This document shows, one piece after another, positions 6,188-13,465 of a stretch of 15,965 nucleotides of DNA (position 1 is the first letter of the stretch; every line of letters starts with the position of its first letter). A program made the position numbers and the translations under genes. Source of the stretch: Firmicutes bacterium UBA5766 (lineage in GTDB: Bacteria; Bacillota; Desulfotomaculia; Desulfotomaculales; Nap2-2B); assembly GCA_002418775.1 (NCBI GenBank), contig DIEU01000079.1:808-16772 (forward strand), read 5' to 3'. The notes beneath the pieces are model-generated. The model did not search any database. It saw only the letters and a list, made by a program, of their open reading frames with translations, and had not been told where the DNA came from.

Positions 6188-6661
6188 TTAGAAGCGCTTC
6201 CACATGATCAGCGCGTCCTCGCCGGTATCGGAATAATAGCCCCTGCGCCGTCCCTCCTGGAAAAAACCCATGCTTGAATAAAGGCCTTTTGCTATACTAT
6301 TGCTGGGCCTTACTTCAAGGGTCATTGATTTGGCCCCAAGTGTCACAGACTGATTTTCCAGTTCCTGCATCAAATACCTGCCGATCCCGCGCTGCCTGTA
6401 ATCAGGGTGAACGGCCAGGTTGGTAATGTGCGACTCATCAGTAATCAGCCACATACCGGCGTAGCCGACAACTTTATCCCCGCATATGGCTACTATATAA
6501 TAAGCAAAATCATTGAGCAGTTCACCGTAGAAAGCATACCTCGACCACGGCGTTGGAAAGGATTCCTGCTCAATAGCTAGAACCTCGCTGAGATGATTGG
6601 CCTGCATGGAAAGAAAATAAATACTTGAATCAGGCTTATGGCCGGTTATTTTTGCAGCCAT
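6188..6661 (-). CDS. rimI: Ribosomal protein bS18 alanine N-acetyltransferase
   Basis: This 157-residue GNAT enzyme transfers an acetyl group from acetyl-CoA to the N-terminal Ala of ribosomal protein S18. Visible motifs are the N-terminal IEQESFPTPWS, NLAVHPDYRQRGIGRYLM (residues 81-98, with the acetyl-CoA pyrophosphate loop QRGIGR), and the typical RimI C-terminal run LEVRPSN..A..LY...GF. The ATG at 6661 is chosen over upstream in-frame codons because it has GGAG 5 bases ahead and gives the family length. It overlaps the end of tsaB by 16 bases, so the two are translationally coupled. The position after tsaE-tsaB is standard for bacteria; the usual next gene, tsaD, is replaced here by the convergent epimerase fragment. 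Confidence 0.93.
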   Translation of the reverse strand: MAAKITGHKPDSSIYFLSMQANHLSEVLAIEQESFPTPWSRYAFYGELLNDFAYYIVAICGDKVVGYAGMWLITDESHITNLAVHPDYRQRGIGRYLMQELENQSVTLGAKSMTLEVRPSNSIAKGLYSSMGFFQEGRRRGYYSDTGEDALIMWKRF

Positions 6662-7329
6662 TTTGACTCCGCTTCCGACAGCCTGAGATAAAAGGGCCTC
6701 AAGCTTGAATAATTCCCCCCCTGACCGGCCTTGAACCTGCTTGAACCAAGGGATGCAATGCTTGCTCCCCTCGGCAGGCACAGCTCGCCTGGCGCAAAGA
6801 GCGCTGCGCCGCCCAGGTGTTCTTCGAAAATTTCCCTGTATGTAAGGGCACCGTCCCCTAAAAGGGTAACCGGCTGCTCGAATTTTTTCAACTTCAGGGC
6901 CAGATCAACAGGAGGTATCGCTGCCGGGCCGGCAACGCGCCGCAGACCGTTCTCATAAACAGCGGAGTAAACCTCGTTTTTGCGGGCTGTTATAACTGGA
7001 CAGGTCAACCCTGCCCCCCTGGCCTGACAAAGACAGGCAATGGCTTCAAGCGTCTCTATTCCCGCAACAGGAAGGCCCCACGCCTGGGCCAGCGTCCTTG
7101 CAGTGGCCAGGCCAATCCGCAGGCCTGTGAAAGAGCCGGGTCCTATCGAGGCGGCAATCCCTCCCAGTTGGGTATGTTCGATGCCCGCTTCTTCCAGAAC
7201 GCCTTTAATCATAGGCAACAGGTTCACAGAGTGCGTCCGTTTGTTATTTACAGTTCTTTCGGCAACCAGCACATCATCCAGCGCAACGGCAGCGCTGGCG
7301 ACTGAGGTAGCCGCTTCAATTCCCAGCAC
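6646..7329 (-). CDS. tsaB: tRNA threonylcarbamoyladenosine biosynthesis protein TsaB
   Basis: TsaB is the inactive paralogue and scaffold partner of TsaD in making t6A at position 37 of ANN-decoding tRNAs. The 227 residues show the ASKHA-type start LGIEAATSVASAAVA, the HSVNLLPMI stretch, and the conserved IAASIGPGSFTGLRIGLATA block. Start choice is open: the GTG at 7329 is 18 bases from the GGAGG site, too far for normal initiation. An ATA at 7338 is 9 bases from GGAGG and would give MLYVLGIEAATS, the usual family N-terminus. The gene overlaps the tsaE end by 14 or 23 bases, which fits coupled translation. Confidence 0.93.
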   Translation of the reverse strand: MLGIEAATSVASAAVALDDVLVAERTVNNKRTHSVNLLPMIKGVLEEAGIEHTQLGGIAASIGPGSFTGLRIGLATARTLAQAWGLPVAGIETLEAIACLCQARGAGLTCPVITARKNEVYSAVYENGLRRVAGPAAIPPVDLALKLKKFEQPVTLLGDGALTYREIFEEHLGGAALFAPGELCLPRGASIASLGSSRFKAGQGGNYSSLRPFYLRLSEAESKWLQK

Positions 7330-7792
7330 GTATAATATTTTTATAATCCTCCATCAGGCGGCAGTATCGTTCTCCCCGGGGATTAAAGCTGATCACCCGG
7401 ATTTCATCCGCTTCCGGGTCAGCATAGATAGTTATGTCCAACCTGTCCTGCGGCAGAGCCTCCGCAACCTGATCAGCCCATTCTACCAAGGTTACACCGT
7501 TTCCTTCAAAATATTCCTCGCCCCCCAGGTCGTCAAGCTCCGCCGGCCCCTTCAGGCGGTAGGCGTCAAGGTGGTAAAAAGGAACCCTCCCCTGGTATTC
7601 TTTGATAATCGTAAACGTCGGGCTGTTGATTACTTCCTTTACACCAAGGCCTTTTCCCACTCCCTTGGCAAAGACAGTCTTGCCGGCGCCGAGACCGCCG
7701 GTCAGGCAAATTACAGCGCCCGCCTCCAAGATGTCGCCCAGGAGTTCACCCCAAAAAAAAGTTTGCCGGGCTGATTCAGATCTCAAATCCAT
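7316..7792 (-). CDS. tsaE: tRNA threonylcarbamoyladenosine biosynthesis ATPase TsaE
   Basis: TsaE is the ATPase that drives turnover of the TsaB-TsaD complex in t6A synthesis. From the ATG at 7792 it has 158 residues, the normal size. The P-loop GGLGAGKT (32-39) follows a beta strand, then come INSPTFTIIKEY, FYHLDAYRL and VTLVEWADQV, all typical of the family. The ATG at 7792 has AAGGGG 6 bases upstream. An in-frame ATG at 7810 overlaps the thiL stop and would add six residues, so it is a possible alternative. The gene starts 10 bases after thiL and overlaps the start of tsaB, so thiL-tsaE-tsaB-rimI look like one transcript. Confidence 0.93.
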   Translation of the reverse strand: MDLRSESARQTFFWGELLGDILEAGAVICLTGGLGAGKTVFAKGVGKGLGVKEVINSPTFTIIKEYQGRVPFYHLDAYRLKGPAELDDLGGEEYFEGNGVTLVEWADQVAEALPQDRLDITIYADPEADEIRVISFNPRGERYCRLMEDYKNIIRAGN

Positions 7793-7802
7793 GGCTTTCC
7801 CC

Positions 7803-8831
7803 TTAATCATTCCTTGCCTTAAAGTGATCATATCCTTTTGCCTCCAGGGGAACAAAATAACCCTGCGGCAGTTCCATTGAAATTCCGTCCGCCGGCTGCA
7901 CAATCTCACCAATAAGATGGCACTTTTCTCCTTCTTCGCTGAAAAGGCGCTTTATGGCGGCAGCGCTGTCAGGGCGGACTGTAAAAATCAGTTCAAAGTC
8001 CTCGCCCCCGTACAGCGCCCAGTTAAGCGGATCCCGTTTGGCGGCTGCGGCCGCTTCCTTCATCCTCTGGTCCTGTGGAATAAGGGGAGATCTGATCCGG
8101 CAGCCGACACCGCTGGCCTGACAAATTTCGTGAAGTTCAGTAGCCAACCCGTCGCTGATGTCATCCATTGAGGTAACTTTTCCAGTACCTGCCAGCAAGA
8201 CTCCCTGTTTGACACGCGCCTTCGGATTGGTATGTGCCGATTTTAAAAAGCTGCCGGCTTCTGGTGAAACTCTGGTACCGGGGTTCTGATAGAGAAAAAG
8301 TCCTGCAGCCGAATTTCCGAGGCTGCCGGTAACAAAAACCAGATCTCCGGGTTTTGCGCCGCTGCGGTAAACAGCCTTACCGGCGCCCACACACCCGATT
8401 AGGGCGACATTAATGATTAATTTACCCGGAGATTTCACAGTATCTCCACCGACAATATTCAGTCTGTATTCTTCCGCAGCGCTCCTTAATCCGGAATAAA
8501 TCCCTTTTAAAACCTCTACCGAAAATTTTATTGGAATCCCCAGAGAAACAATCGCGTGCAGCGGCCTGCCGCCCATCGCTGCAATGTCGCTGACACTTGC
8601 CACCAGCGCCTTGGCTCCAACATGGTCAGGCTTTATGTAGGCCATAGAAAAATGGACACTCTCGATAAGCATATCGGTGGTGAACAAAAGCCAGTCTTCC
8701 CCCTCGCCCTTTAAAACAGCGGCATCGTCCCCTACCCCCCTGATCACGTTGTCGGAATAAAGGACAATTTCCCGGGTAAGAAGCTCGATAAGTTTTATTT
8801 CCCCCAGGGTACTCAGGTCCAAATGCTTCAC
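7803..8831 (-). CDS. thiL: Thiamine-monophosphate kinase
   Basis: ThiL phosphorylates thiamine monophosphate with ATP to give thiamine diphosphate, the last step of the pathway. The 342 residues carry the AIR-synthase-like family marks in order: VGDDAAVL, TTDMLIESVHF, GAKALVASVSDIAAMGG, NIVGGDTVKS, a GDLVFVTGSLGNSAAGL block, SMDDISDGLATEL and YGGEDFELIF. The start is GTG, with AAAGGA 6 bases upstream. It begins 33 bases after thiC and therefore probably shares the thi transcript, joining the thiamine genes to the t6A genes behind it. The enzyme acts in the cytoplasm. No irregularities seen. Confidence 0.95.
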   Translation of the reverse strand: MKHLDLSTLGEIKLIELLTREIVLYSDNVIRGVGDDAAVLKGEGEDWLLFTTDMLIESVHFSMAYIKPDHVGAKALVASVSDIAAMGGRPLHAIVSLGIPIKFSVEVLKGIYSGLRSAAEEYRLNIVGGDTVKSPGKLIINVALIGCVGAGKAVYRSGAKPGDLVFVTGSLGNSAAGLFLYQNPGTRVSPEAGSFLKSAHTNPKARVKQGVLLAGTGKVTSMDDISDGLATELHEICQASGVGCRIRSPLIPQDQRMKEAAAAAKRDPLNWALYGGEDFELIFTVRPDSAAAIKRLFSEEGEKCHLIGEIVQPADGISMELPQGYFVPLEAKGYDHFKARND

Positions 8832-8864
8832 CGGTATCCTTTCATGGTTTATAGTGGTCGCTGA

Positions 8865-10163
8865 TCAGCAGTCTTCCGGCGCTTTGCCCAGATATTCCCC
8901 GACCAGCTTCATAGCGCAGAAATCTCCGCACATTGTGCAGGCTTCAATCTTCTCCGGGTTGTGCGCCTCCCAGCAGCGGCGGGCTTTCTCCGGGTCCAGG
9001 GCCAAGGCGAACTGTTTCTCCCAGTCCAATTCCTTGCGGGCTTTCGCCATCGCCAGATCCCAGTCTCTTGCCCCCTGCACGTCCTTGACATAATCGGCCG
9101 CGTGGCCGGCCAGGCGGCAGGCAATCACACCCTCTCGCACATCCTGGACGCTGGGCAGGCCAAGGTGTTCGGAGGGAGTAACATAGCAGAGAAAATCCGC
9201 TCCCGCCATTGCAGCCAGCGCCCCGCCGATGGCGGAGGTTATGTGATCATATCCCGGCGCCACATCGGTAACCAGGGGCCCCAGAACATAAAAAGGCGCT
9301 CCGTTGCAAAGGCTCTTTTGAAGCATAATATTCGGGATTACTTGATCGAGAGGCAGGTGTCCGGGGCCTTCTACCATAACCTGTACCCCTGCCTTACGCG
9401 ACCTTTCCACCAGTTCTCCTAATACTATAAGCTCCTGGATCTGGGCCCGGTCAGTGGCATCGGCAAGGCACCCCGGGCGCAAGCCGTCACCAAGGCTGAG
9501 CGTCACATCGTATTTAAGGCAAATATCCAGCAAGCGATCAAATTCTTCAAGCAAGGGATTCTCCTTCTGGTTGTGCAGCATCCAGCCGGTCAGCAGGGCG
9601 CCTCCTCTGCTGACAATGTCAGTAACCCGGCCCTGACGCCTTAAACGGCTGATTGTTTCCATGGTCACACCGCAGTGGACAGTGAAAAAATCAACCCCGT
9701 CCCCGGCCTGCGTCTCCAGCGTAGCAAAAATGTCATCGGCTGTCATTGCAACAATGCTGCCGCGTTTTTCCTTGGCTTCCACAACGGACTGGTAAATAGG
9801 CACCGTTCCCAGCGGAACAGGACAGTGGCACAGGATTTCCCGCCTTATTTCGTTAATTTCCCCGCCGGTGGAGAGATCCATCACGGCATCCGTGCCTGCT
9901 GACAGGGCTGTTTCCAGTTTTTCCAGCTCACCCTTTAACCCGCGTAAAGCGGTTGAAGTGCCCAGATTGGCGTTAACCTTGGTTCGCAGGCCTTTTCCTA
10001 TACCGCAGGGGACAAGCCCGCTGTGGTTTATATTTGCGGGAATAACTATTGTCCCCGCTTCCACTCCCTGCCTGATCACCTCAGGCTCAAGCATTTCTTT
10101 TTCAGCCACTTCTTTCATTTGTGCTGTGATTATCCCTGCCCTGGCTGATAAAAGCTGCGTCAT
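8865..10163 (-). CDS. thiC: Phosphomethylpyrimidine synthase ThiC
   Basis: ThiC is the radical SAM enzyme that rearranges aminoimidazole ribotide into hydroxymethylpyrimidine phosphate. The 432 residues are the short form found in clostridia and archaea, without the N-terminal extension of proteobacterial ThiC. Family marks are PANINHSGLVPCGIGKGLRT, NANLGTS, MDLSTGG, VPLGTVPIYQ, FFTVHCGV, SRGGALLTGWML, DGLRPG and EGPGHLPLDQV. The C-terminal cluster motif is CTMCGDFC (Cys409, 412, 416), a CX2CX3C spacing as read here, while the well-known long forms have CX2CX4C. The ATG overlaps the thiE TGA by four bases (ATGA), so the two are coupled. Confidence 0.96.
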   Translation of the reverse strand: MTQLLSARAGIITAQMKEVAEKEMLEPEVIRQGVEAGTIVIPANINHSGLVPCGIGKGLRTKVNANLGTSTALRGLKGELEKLETALSAGTDAVMDLSTGGEINEIRREILCHCPVPLGTVPIYQSVVEAKEKRGSIVAMTADDIFATLETQAGDGVDFFTVHCGVTMETISRLRRQGRVTDIVSRGGALLTGWMLHNQKENPLLEEFDRLLDICLKYDVTLSLGDGLRPGCLADATDRAQIQELIVLGELVERSRKAGVQVMVEGPGHLPLDQVIPNIMLQKSLCNGAPFYVLGPLVTDVAPGYDHITSAIGGALAAMAGADFLCYVTPSEHLGLPSVQDVREGVIACRLAGHAADYVKDVQGARDWDLAMAKARKELDWEKQFALALDPEKARRCWEAHNPEKIEACTMCGDFCAMKLVGEYLGKAPEDC

Positions 10164-11257
10164 TCTTCAAAACCCCCGTCTATATTTTTTGTCATCTGGG
10201 ATGAGCGGGTCTTTATAATCTCTTCCCGTAAAAATAAGGCTGCTGCCCGTATATCCGGGGCTGAAACCACCGCTGTAACAACAGCCACACCCTTTGCTCC
10301 GGCTGATATAACTTCGGAAACGTTGGATTTATTTATCCCGCCGACTGCAACCCAAGGCAGGTCAATCTCCCCGCCGACCTGCCTGAGGAGTTCCAATCCA
10401 ACTGGCCTGACGCCGTTTTCCTTAGTTTTGGTGTCAAAAACCGGGCCTACCCCTATGTAATCAGCGCCCTGCCGGCGCGCCTGGCGGGCTTGCTCCAACG
10501 AATGGGTAGATACGCCGATAATTTTTCCGGGACCGAGAAGCTGCCTGGCTGAAGAAACAGGCAGGTCATCCTGACCAAGGTGAACACCTTCCGCATCCAC
10601 GGCAAGGGCTATATCGATCCGGTCGTTGATAATCAGAGGCACATCTTCAGCACGAGTCAGACGGCGCAGCGCAAGACCTTTTTCCAGCAGCCTGCTGTCC
10701 GTGGATTCTTTGTCCCGAAGCTGAATCACGGTTGCGCCGCCGGAAATCGCCGACCTGGCAACTTCTACAAGGTCCCTTCCCCCAGAGAACTTTTCCTGAA
10801 CGATAACATATAGGGTATAATCTACATTGTACAATTCGTTTGCTTTTAATTCAACCAGCTTGAGGGTCAACTGCTTTTCCAGATCATAAAGTTCAAAGCG
10901 TATTTTTTTAAAGTCGGCGCCGGTTGAAATGAATTTAGAATACTCTTCCAGAACACGCATGGCTTCCTGCACGCGTTTAAAGTTGGCCAGGGACAGTTCA
11001 AAAAAGTCAAGTCTTTCAAACTCTTTTTCTTCCCGGCTGTTAAAACCGACATCCGTTTGCGAGTCCCTGTCGGACATAAATTTTTCGACCCCGCCGGGCC
11101 ACTCCTGCTGGATCGACCGGAGTTGATGCCGCATACTTTTCAGCCGGCCGGCCAGATCAGCGTCATTTAAGATAAAGCGGGCCAACTCCTCGACAACCCG
11201 GAGCCCCTCTCTGGCACGGTTGAAATTTGCGTCGGCTATTCTGTGAATACTGAACAA
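10160..11257 (-). CDS. thiE: Thiamine-phosphate synthase with N-terminal ThiD2-like domain
   Basis: The C-terminal part (from about residue 147) is a complete ThiE TIM barrel: GGATVIQLRDK, PLIINDRIDIALAV, GVHLGQDDLP, IIGVSTHS, ADYIGVGPVFDTKTKEN and AVGGI. It couples hydroxymethylpyrimidine diphosphate to thiazole phosphate, giving thiamine phosphate. About 145 helical residues precede it and hold two similar units, ANFNRAREGLRVVEELARFI (10-29) and ANFKRVQEAMRVLEEYSKFI (91-110). This resembles the ThiD2 domain (PF17792) attached to some bacterial ThiE proteins and suggested to replace the pyrimidine-phosphate kinase ThiD; I recall that and cannot verify it. The TTG start has GGAAGG about 11 bases upstream. 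A terminator-like hairpin lies about 30 bases before the start, so expression may be attenuated. Confidence 0.92.
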   Translation of the reverse strand: MFSIHRIADANFNRAREGLRVVEELARFILNDADLAGRLKSMRHQLRSIQQEWPGGVEKFMSDRDSQTDVGFNSREEKEFERLDFFELSLANFKRVQEAMRVLEEYSKFISTGADFKKIRFELYDLEKQLTLKLVELKANELYNVDYTLYVIVQEKFSGGRDLVEVARSAISGGATVIQLRDKESTDSRLLEKGLALRRLTRAEDVPLIINDRIDIALAVDAEGVHLGQDDLPVSSARQLLGPGKIIGVSTHSLEQARQARRQGADYIGVGPVFDTKTKENGVRPVGLELLRQVGGEIDLPWVAVGGINKSNVSEVISAGAKGVAVVTAVVSAPDIRAAALFLREEIIKTRSSQMTKNIDGGFEE

Positions 11258-11286
11258 TTCGTCAGCAACCTTCCATTAAAAAACCT

Positions 11287-11312
11287 AAAAACCCATTCTT
11301 AAAGGAATGGGC
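11287..11312 (-). terminator. Terminator-like hairpin upstream of thiE (candidate attenuator)
   Basis: On the minus strand CCCATTC (11311-11305) and GAATGGG (11298-11292) pair around a 6-base loop and are followed by TTTTT, then AGGTTTTTT. This has the form of a modest intrinsic terminator directed at thiE, which starts about 30 bases later. Its 5' arm can instead pair (AATGGGC with GCCCATT) with the 3' arm of an upstream hairpin, so an antiterminator form exists. Confidence 0.55.
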
Positions 11313-11391
11313 TTGATAATAATAACTCTTGAAACGAAACAGGCCCATTACTTACTTTATATTTTATCAAATATTTTAATGTAATGGGCAT
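11299..11391 (-). CDS. Putative 30-residue leader peptide before thiE
   Basis: An ATG at 11391 has GGAGG 5 bases upstream, one of the best ribosome sites in the window. It opens a 30-codon frame starting MPITLKYLIKYKV and ending PVSFQELLLSSPFL. Three consecutive TTA leucine codons (11325-11317) sit 4 bases before the first base of the terminator 5' arm, and the TAA stop (11301-11299) is in the terminator loop. The first codons form the 5' arm of an upstream 9-bp hairpin. This layout resembles leader-peptide attenuators. I know no peptide of this sequence; it could be an accidental frame. Confidence 0.4.
   Translation of the reverse strand: MPITLKYLIKYKVSNGPVSFQELLLSSPFL
11343..11389. promoter_or_regulatory. 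9-bp inverted repeat in the thiE leader
   Basis: GCCCATTAC (11343-11351) and GTAATGGGC (11381-11389) are perfect arms separated by 29 AT-rich bases. In the minus-strand RNA the 5' arm begins at the G of the leader ATG, so pairing would hinder leader translation. The 3' arm is also complementary to the terminator 5' arm downstream, giving mutually exclusive structures. Confidence 0.5.
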
Positions 11392-11443
11392 TTAATCCTC
11401 CAACCAGATCCATAAAATACAAATATTCTCTGTCCGTTCCTGT

Positions 11444-12154
11444 TTATTTTACAGCATAATTAGTCAATGCCTGAAAAAGTTTTAAGAACCGGAAGTCTTT
11501 TTCCCACATTTCCTCCGGATGGCACTGCAGGCCAAGAACAAAAGAGCCCGAAGCGCCTTCAATAGCCTCCACAACTCCGTCGGAGGATTTTGCGCAGATT
11601 ATAAATCCGGGAGCAACATCATGAACCGCCTGGTGGTGATAACTGTTTACCCTGATTTCCGGTACCTGAAAAATCGATTCCAGCAAAGTACCTTTTTCTA
11701 TATTTATCTTATGGGTGGCTGCCCAGCCGGGCGCCTGCTGGTAATGCTTCAAACAACCGGTGAGCTGAGTGTTTAAATCTTGATAAATAGTTCCCCCGCA
11801 GGATATATTTAACACCTGGGTTCCCCTGCAGATTCCCAGAACCGGGACTTGGTTCTTGATAGCCATCTTAGCCAGCTTTATCTCAAAACTGTCCCGTAAG
11901 GGAGTTATTTCCCCGCATTCAGGAATCGCTTCCTCCCCGAAATAAAACGGGTCCACATCCTTTCCCCCGGAAAGCAGCAGCCCGTCGATGATTCCAAGAA
12001 GCCCGGCGATTTCTTCCTCTTTTTCATAATTTGACAGCAGGACAGGTAACCCGCCGGCAACCCTGACAGCTTCGCAGTACAACGAACCAAGAAAGTGCCT
12101 CTGGTTTTCATTATCCCAACTGCAAGTAATCCCAATGACAGGCCGTATTTGCAA
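11444..12154 (-). CDS. Gamma-glutamyl-GABA hydrolase-like peptidase C26 (class I glutamine amidotransferase fold)
   Basis: The 236-residue protein has the PuuD/peptidase C26 pattern: RPVIGITCSWD at the start, DGLLLSGGKDVDP, the nucleophile elbow GICRG (Cys109), GGTIYQDL, VNSYHHQAV, and the His/Glu pair in QCHPEEMW (His212, Glu214). The full catalytic triad is present. PuuD hydrolyses the gamma-glutamyl amide in putrescine breakdown, but relatives act on other gamma-glutamyl substrates and there are no putrescine genes nearby, so the substrate is open. The TTG start at 12154 is only one base from a run of eight G. An ATA at 12148 stands 7 bases after that run and would give the usual MRPVIGIT start. 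The gene begins 15 bases after ilvH. Confidence 0.88.
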   Translation of the reverse strand: MQIRPVIGITCSWDNENQRHFLGSLYCEAVRVAGGLPVLLSNYEKEEEIAGLLGIIDGLLLSGGKDVDPFYFGEEAIPECGEITPLRDSFEIKLAKMAIKNQVPVLGICRGTQVLNISCGGTIYQDLNTQLTGCLKHYQQAPGWAATHKINIEKGTLLESIFQVPEIRVNSYHHQAVHDVAPGFIICAKSSDGVVEAIEGASGSFVLGLQCHPEEMWEKDFRFLKLFQALTNYAVK

Positions 12155-12169
12155 TCCCCCCCCAGGGTT

Positions 12170-12682
12170 TTACTGATCGTTTCCTTCCAAAAAGTGCTTG
12201 GTGGCGTCGGGTCCCCTGCCGATGGATACTTTACCGGTCCGGACAATCTCGACAATTCCGTGATCATCGAAAACCGCACAGGCGGCGTTTATTTTTTCTT
12301 CCCCGCCGCTTAATTCGATAACAACCGTTTCGCGGTTAATATCAACTATGTTAGCCCGGAAAATTTCTACAATATCGACTATTTCCGAGCGGCGCGCAGA
12401 ATCGGCCTTGACTTTAATCAGGACCAACTCTCTGTCAATAGAACCTGATTTAAAGAGTTCCTGTACCTTGATTACATCAATCAGTTTGGAAAGCTGCTTC
12501 ATTGCCTGATCGAGTTCCTGATCATCGCCGTTCACAACAATGGTAATGCGCGAAACGTCGCTGTCTTCCGTATAACCTGCGGCAATGCTCTCTATGTTGA
12601 AGACGCGCCTGCTCAGCAATCCGGATATTCTGGCCAGTACACCGGGCTTATTAAGAGCCAATACCGCCAGGGTATGTTTCAT
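12170..12682 (-). CDS. ilvH: Acetolactate synthase small (regulatory) subunit
   Basis: This subunit binds valine and regulates and stimulates the large subunit IlvB, the first common enzyme of valine, leucine and isoleucine synthesis. The 170 residues comprise an N-terminal ACT domain (LAVLALNKPGVLARISGLLS, NIESIAAG) and a C-terminal regulatory domain with ELVLIKVKAD and the IFRANIVDI stretch. The length is standard. The ATG has GGAGG 7 bases upstream. No ilvB, ilvC or leu gene adjoins it in the window, so it is either separated from its catalytic subunit or paired with one elsewhere. It sits 20 bases after the HAD gene and 15 before the peptidase C26 gene, consistent with one transcript. Confidence 0.94.
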   Translation of the reverse strand: MKHTLAVLALNKPGVLARISGLLSRRVFNIESIAAGYTEDSDVSRITIVVNGDDQELDQAMKQLSKLIDVIKVQELFKSGSIDRELVLIKVKADSARRSEIVDIVEIFRANIVDINRETVVIELSGGEEKINAACAVFDDHGIVEIVRTGKVSIGRGPDATKHFLEGNDQ

Positions 12683-12702
12683 TAAAATTCCTCCTAAAAC
12701 TT

Positions 12703-13464
12703 TTAAAGTAAGTCAATAAATTTATAAATATCGGCTGTTCTTAAATCCCTAACAACAAAATCCGCCCCGGCCCGGCGCAGAGCTTCCTCCTGACCTATAC
12801 GCCACACGCCGACTGCGTCAAAACCCAGCGATTTGGCAGCCTCGATTCCCGAAGAGGCGTCTTCAAACACTACGAACCGCAGTTTTTCACCAGGTAAAAG
12901 CTCTTTTATCCTGGCGGAAGCAAATTCCAGAATGTTTTTTTTACCCTCCAAGTCGGTTCCGCAAACATCAACATTAAACATTGAGTAAAGCGTATCAGCT
13001 TCATCAATTGCATTATACGCAGGTCCAAGCTCATTAATCAAGCGGTCTTTGGTTACTTTAATCAGCATGTCCCTGGCGTTTTTTGAGGCTGACGCTGCAG
13101 CCTGAAGAATTCCTTTGCTTTTAGCCTCCAAAAGTATTGAGACTGCGTCCGGGAATAGTTTGAACTTACCGGCTTCGATGAGGTCTTTGATCAGCCTGTT
13201 CTTCTCACTGCAGTACTTCTCCAGAATAACCTTTTTCTGCTCCCCGGTCTTTGCCCCGAGCCGGTCATAAACGTTGTTCAGCTCAAGGATATTGTTGCCC
13301 CCCTCGTACCTTGGCCGGGAAGCAACATAAGTAAAATAAAAGTCTGAATCCATTGTTTCAACCAGATACGGTTCTTTTGCCGCAGTTATGCGCCAGGCAT
13401 CCTCATGCGGGCTGTCAACCACTACCCCGTCAATGTCCCATATATAAGCTACCTTTTCATTCAT
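12703..13464 (-). CDS. HAD-superfamily hydrolase, beta-phosphoglucomutase-like
   Basis: The 253 residues have the HAD motifs: WDIDGVVVDS (nucleophile Asp10 and acid/base Asp12), AAASASKNA (motif II Ser), a Lys in the following helix, and FEDASSGIEAAK (motif III/IV acidic residues). The helical cap between about residues 20 and 95 and the DxD with VVDS fit the beta-phosphoglucomutase subgroup, although the cap motifs are not a clean match. The ATG starts one base after the TGA of the GH65 gene, so translation is coupled. In this context the likely job is converting beta-glucose-1-phosphate from the phosphorylase into glucose-6-phosphate. A plain sugar-phosphate phosphatase is the alternative. 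Confidence 0.85.
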   Translation of the reverse strand: MNEKVAYIWDIDGVVVDSPHEDAWRITAAKEPYLVETMDSDFYFTYVASRPRYEGGNNILELNNVYDRLGAKTGEQKKVILEKYCSEKNRLIKDLIEAGKFKLFPDAVSILLEAKSKGILQAAASASKNARDMLIKVTKDRLINELGPAYNAIDEADTLYSMFNVDVCGTDLEGKKNILEFASARIKELLPGEKLRFVVFEDASSGIEAAKSLGFDAVGVWRIGQEEALRRAGADFVVRDLRTADIYKFIDLL

Positions 13465-13465
13465 C

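Noticed and set aside
7040..7774. Long plus-strand open frame (244 codons) opposite tsaB and tsaE
   Set aside because: It is the antisense of two well-recognised genes, has no family-like sequence and no ribosome site; high GC codon positions keep it open.
8860..8869. Perfect 10-bp palindrome GCTGATCAGC at the thiC stop
   Set aside because: Short restriction-site-like palindrome without loop or T-run; no sign of terminator or operator function.
8961..9422. Plus-strand open frame opposite thiC
   Set aside because: Pure shadow of the conserved thiC coding sequence.
11258..11443. TPP riboswitch or T-box upstream of thiE
   Set aside because: No CUGAGA or other thi-box core and no T-box TGGNACCGCG-like bulge could be found on the minus strand; only the hairpin/leader arrangement is present.
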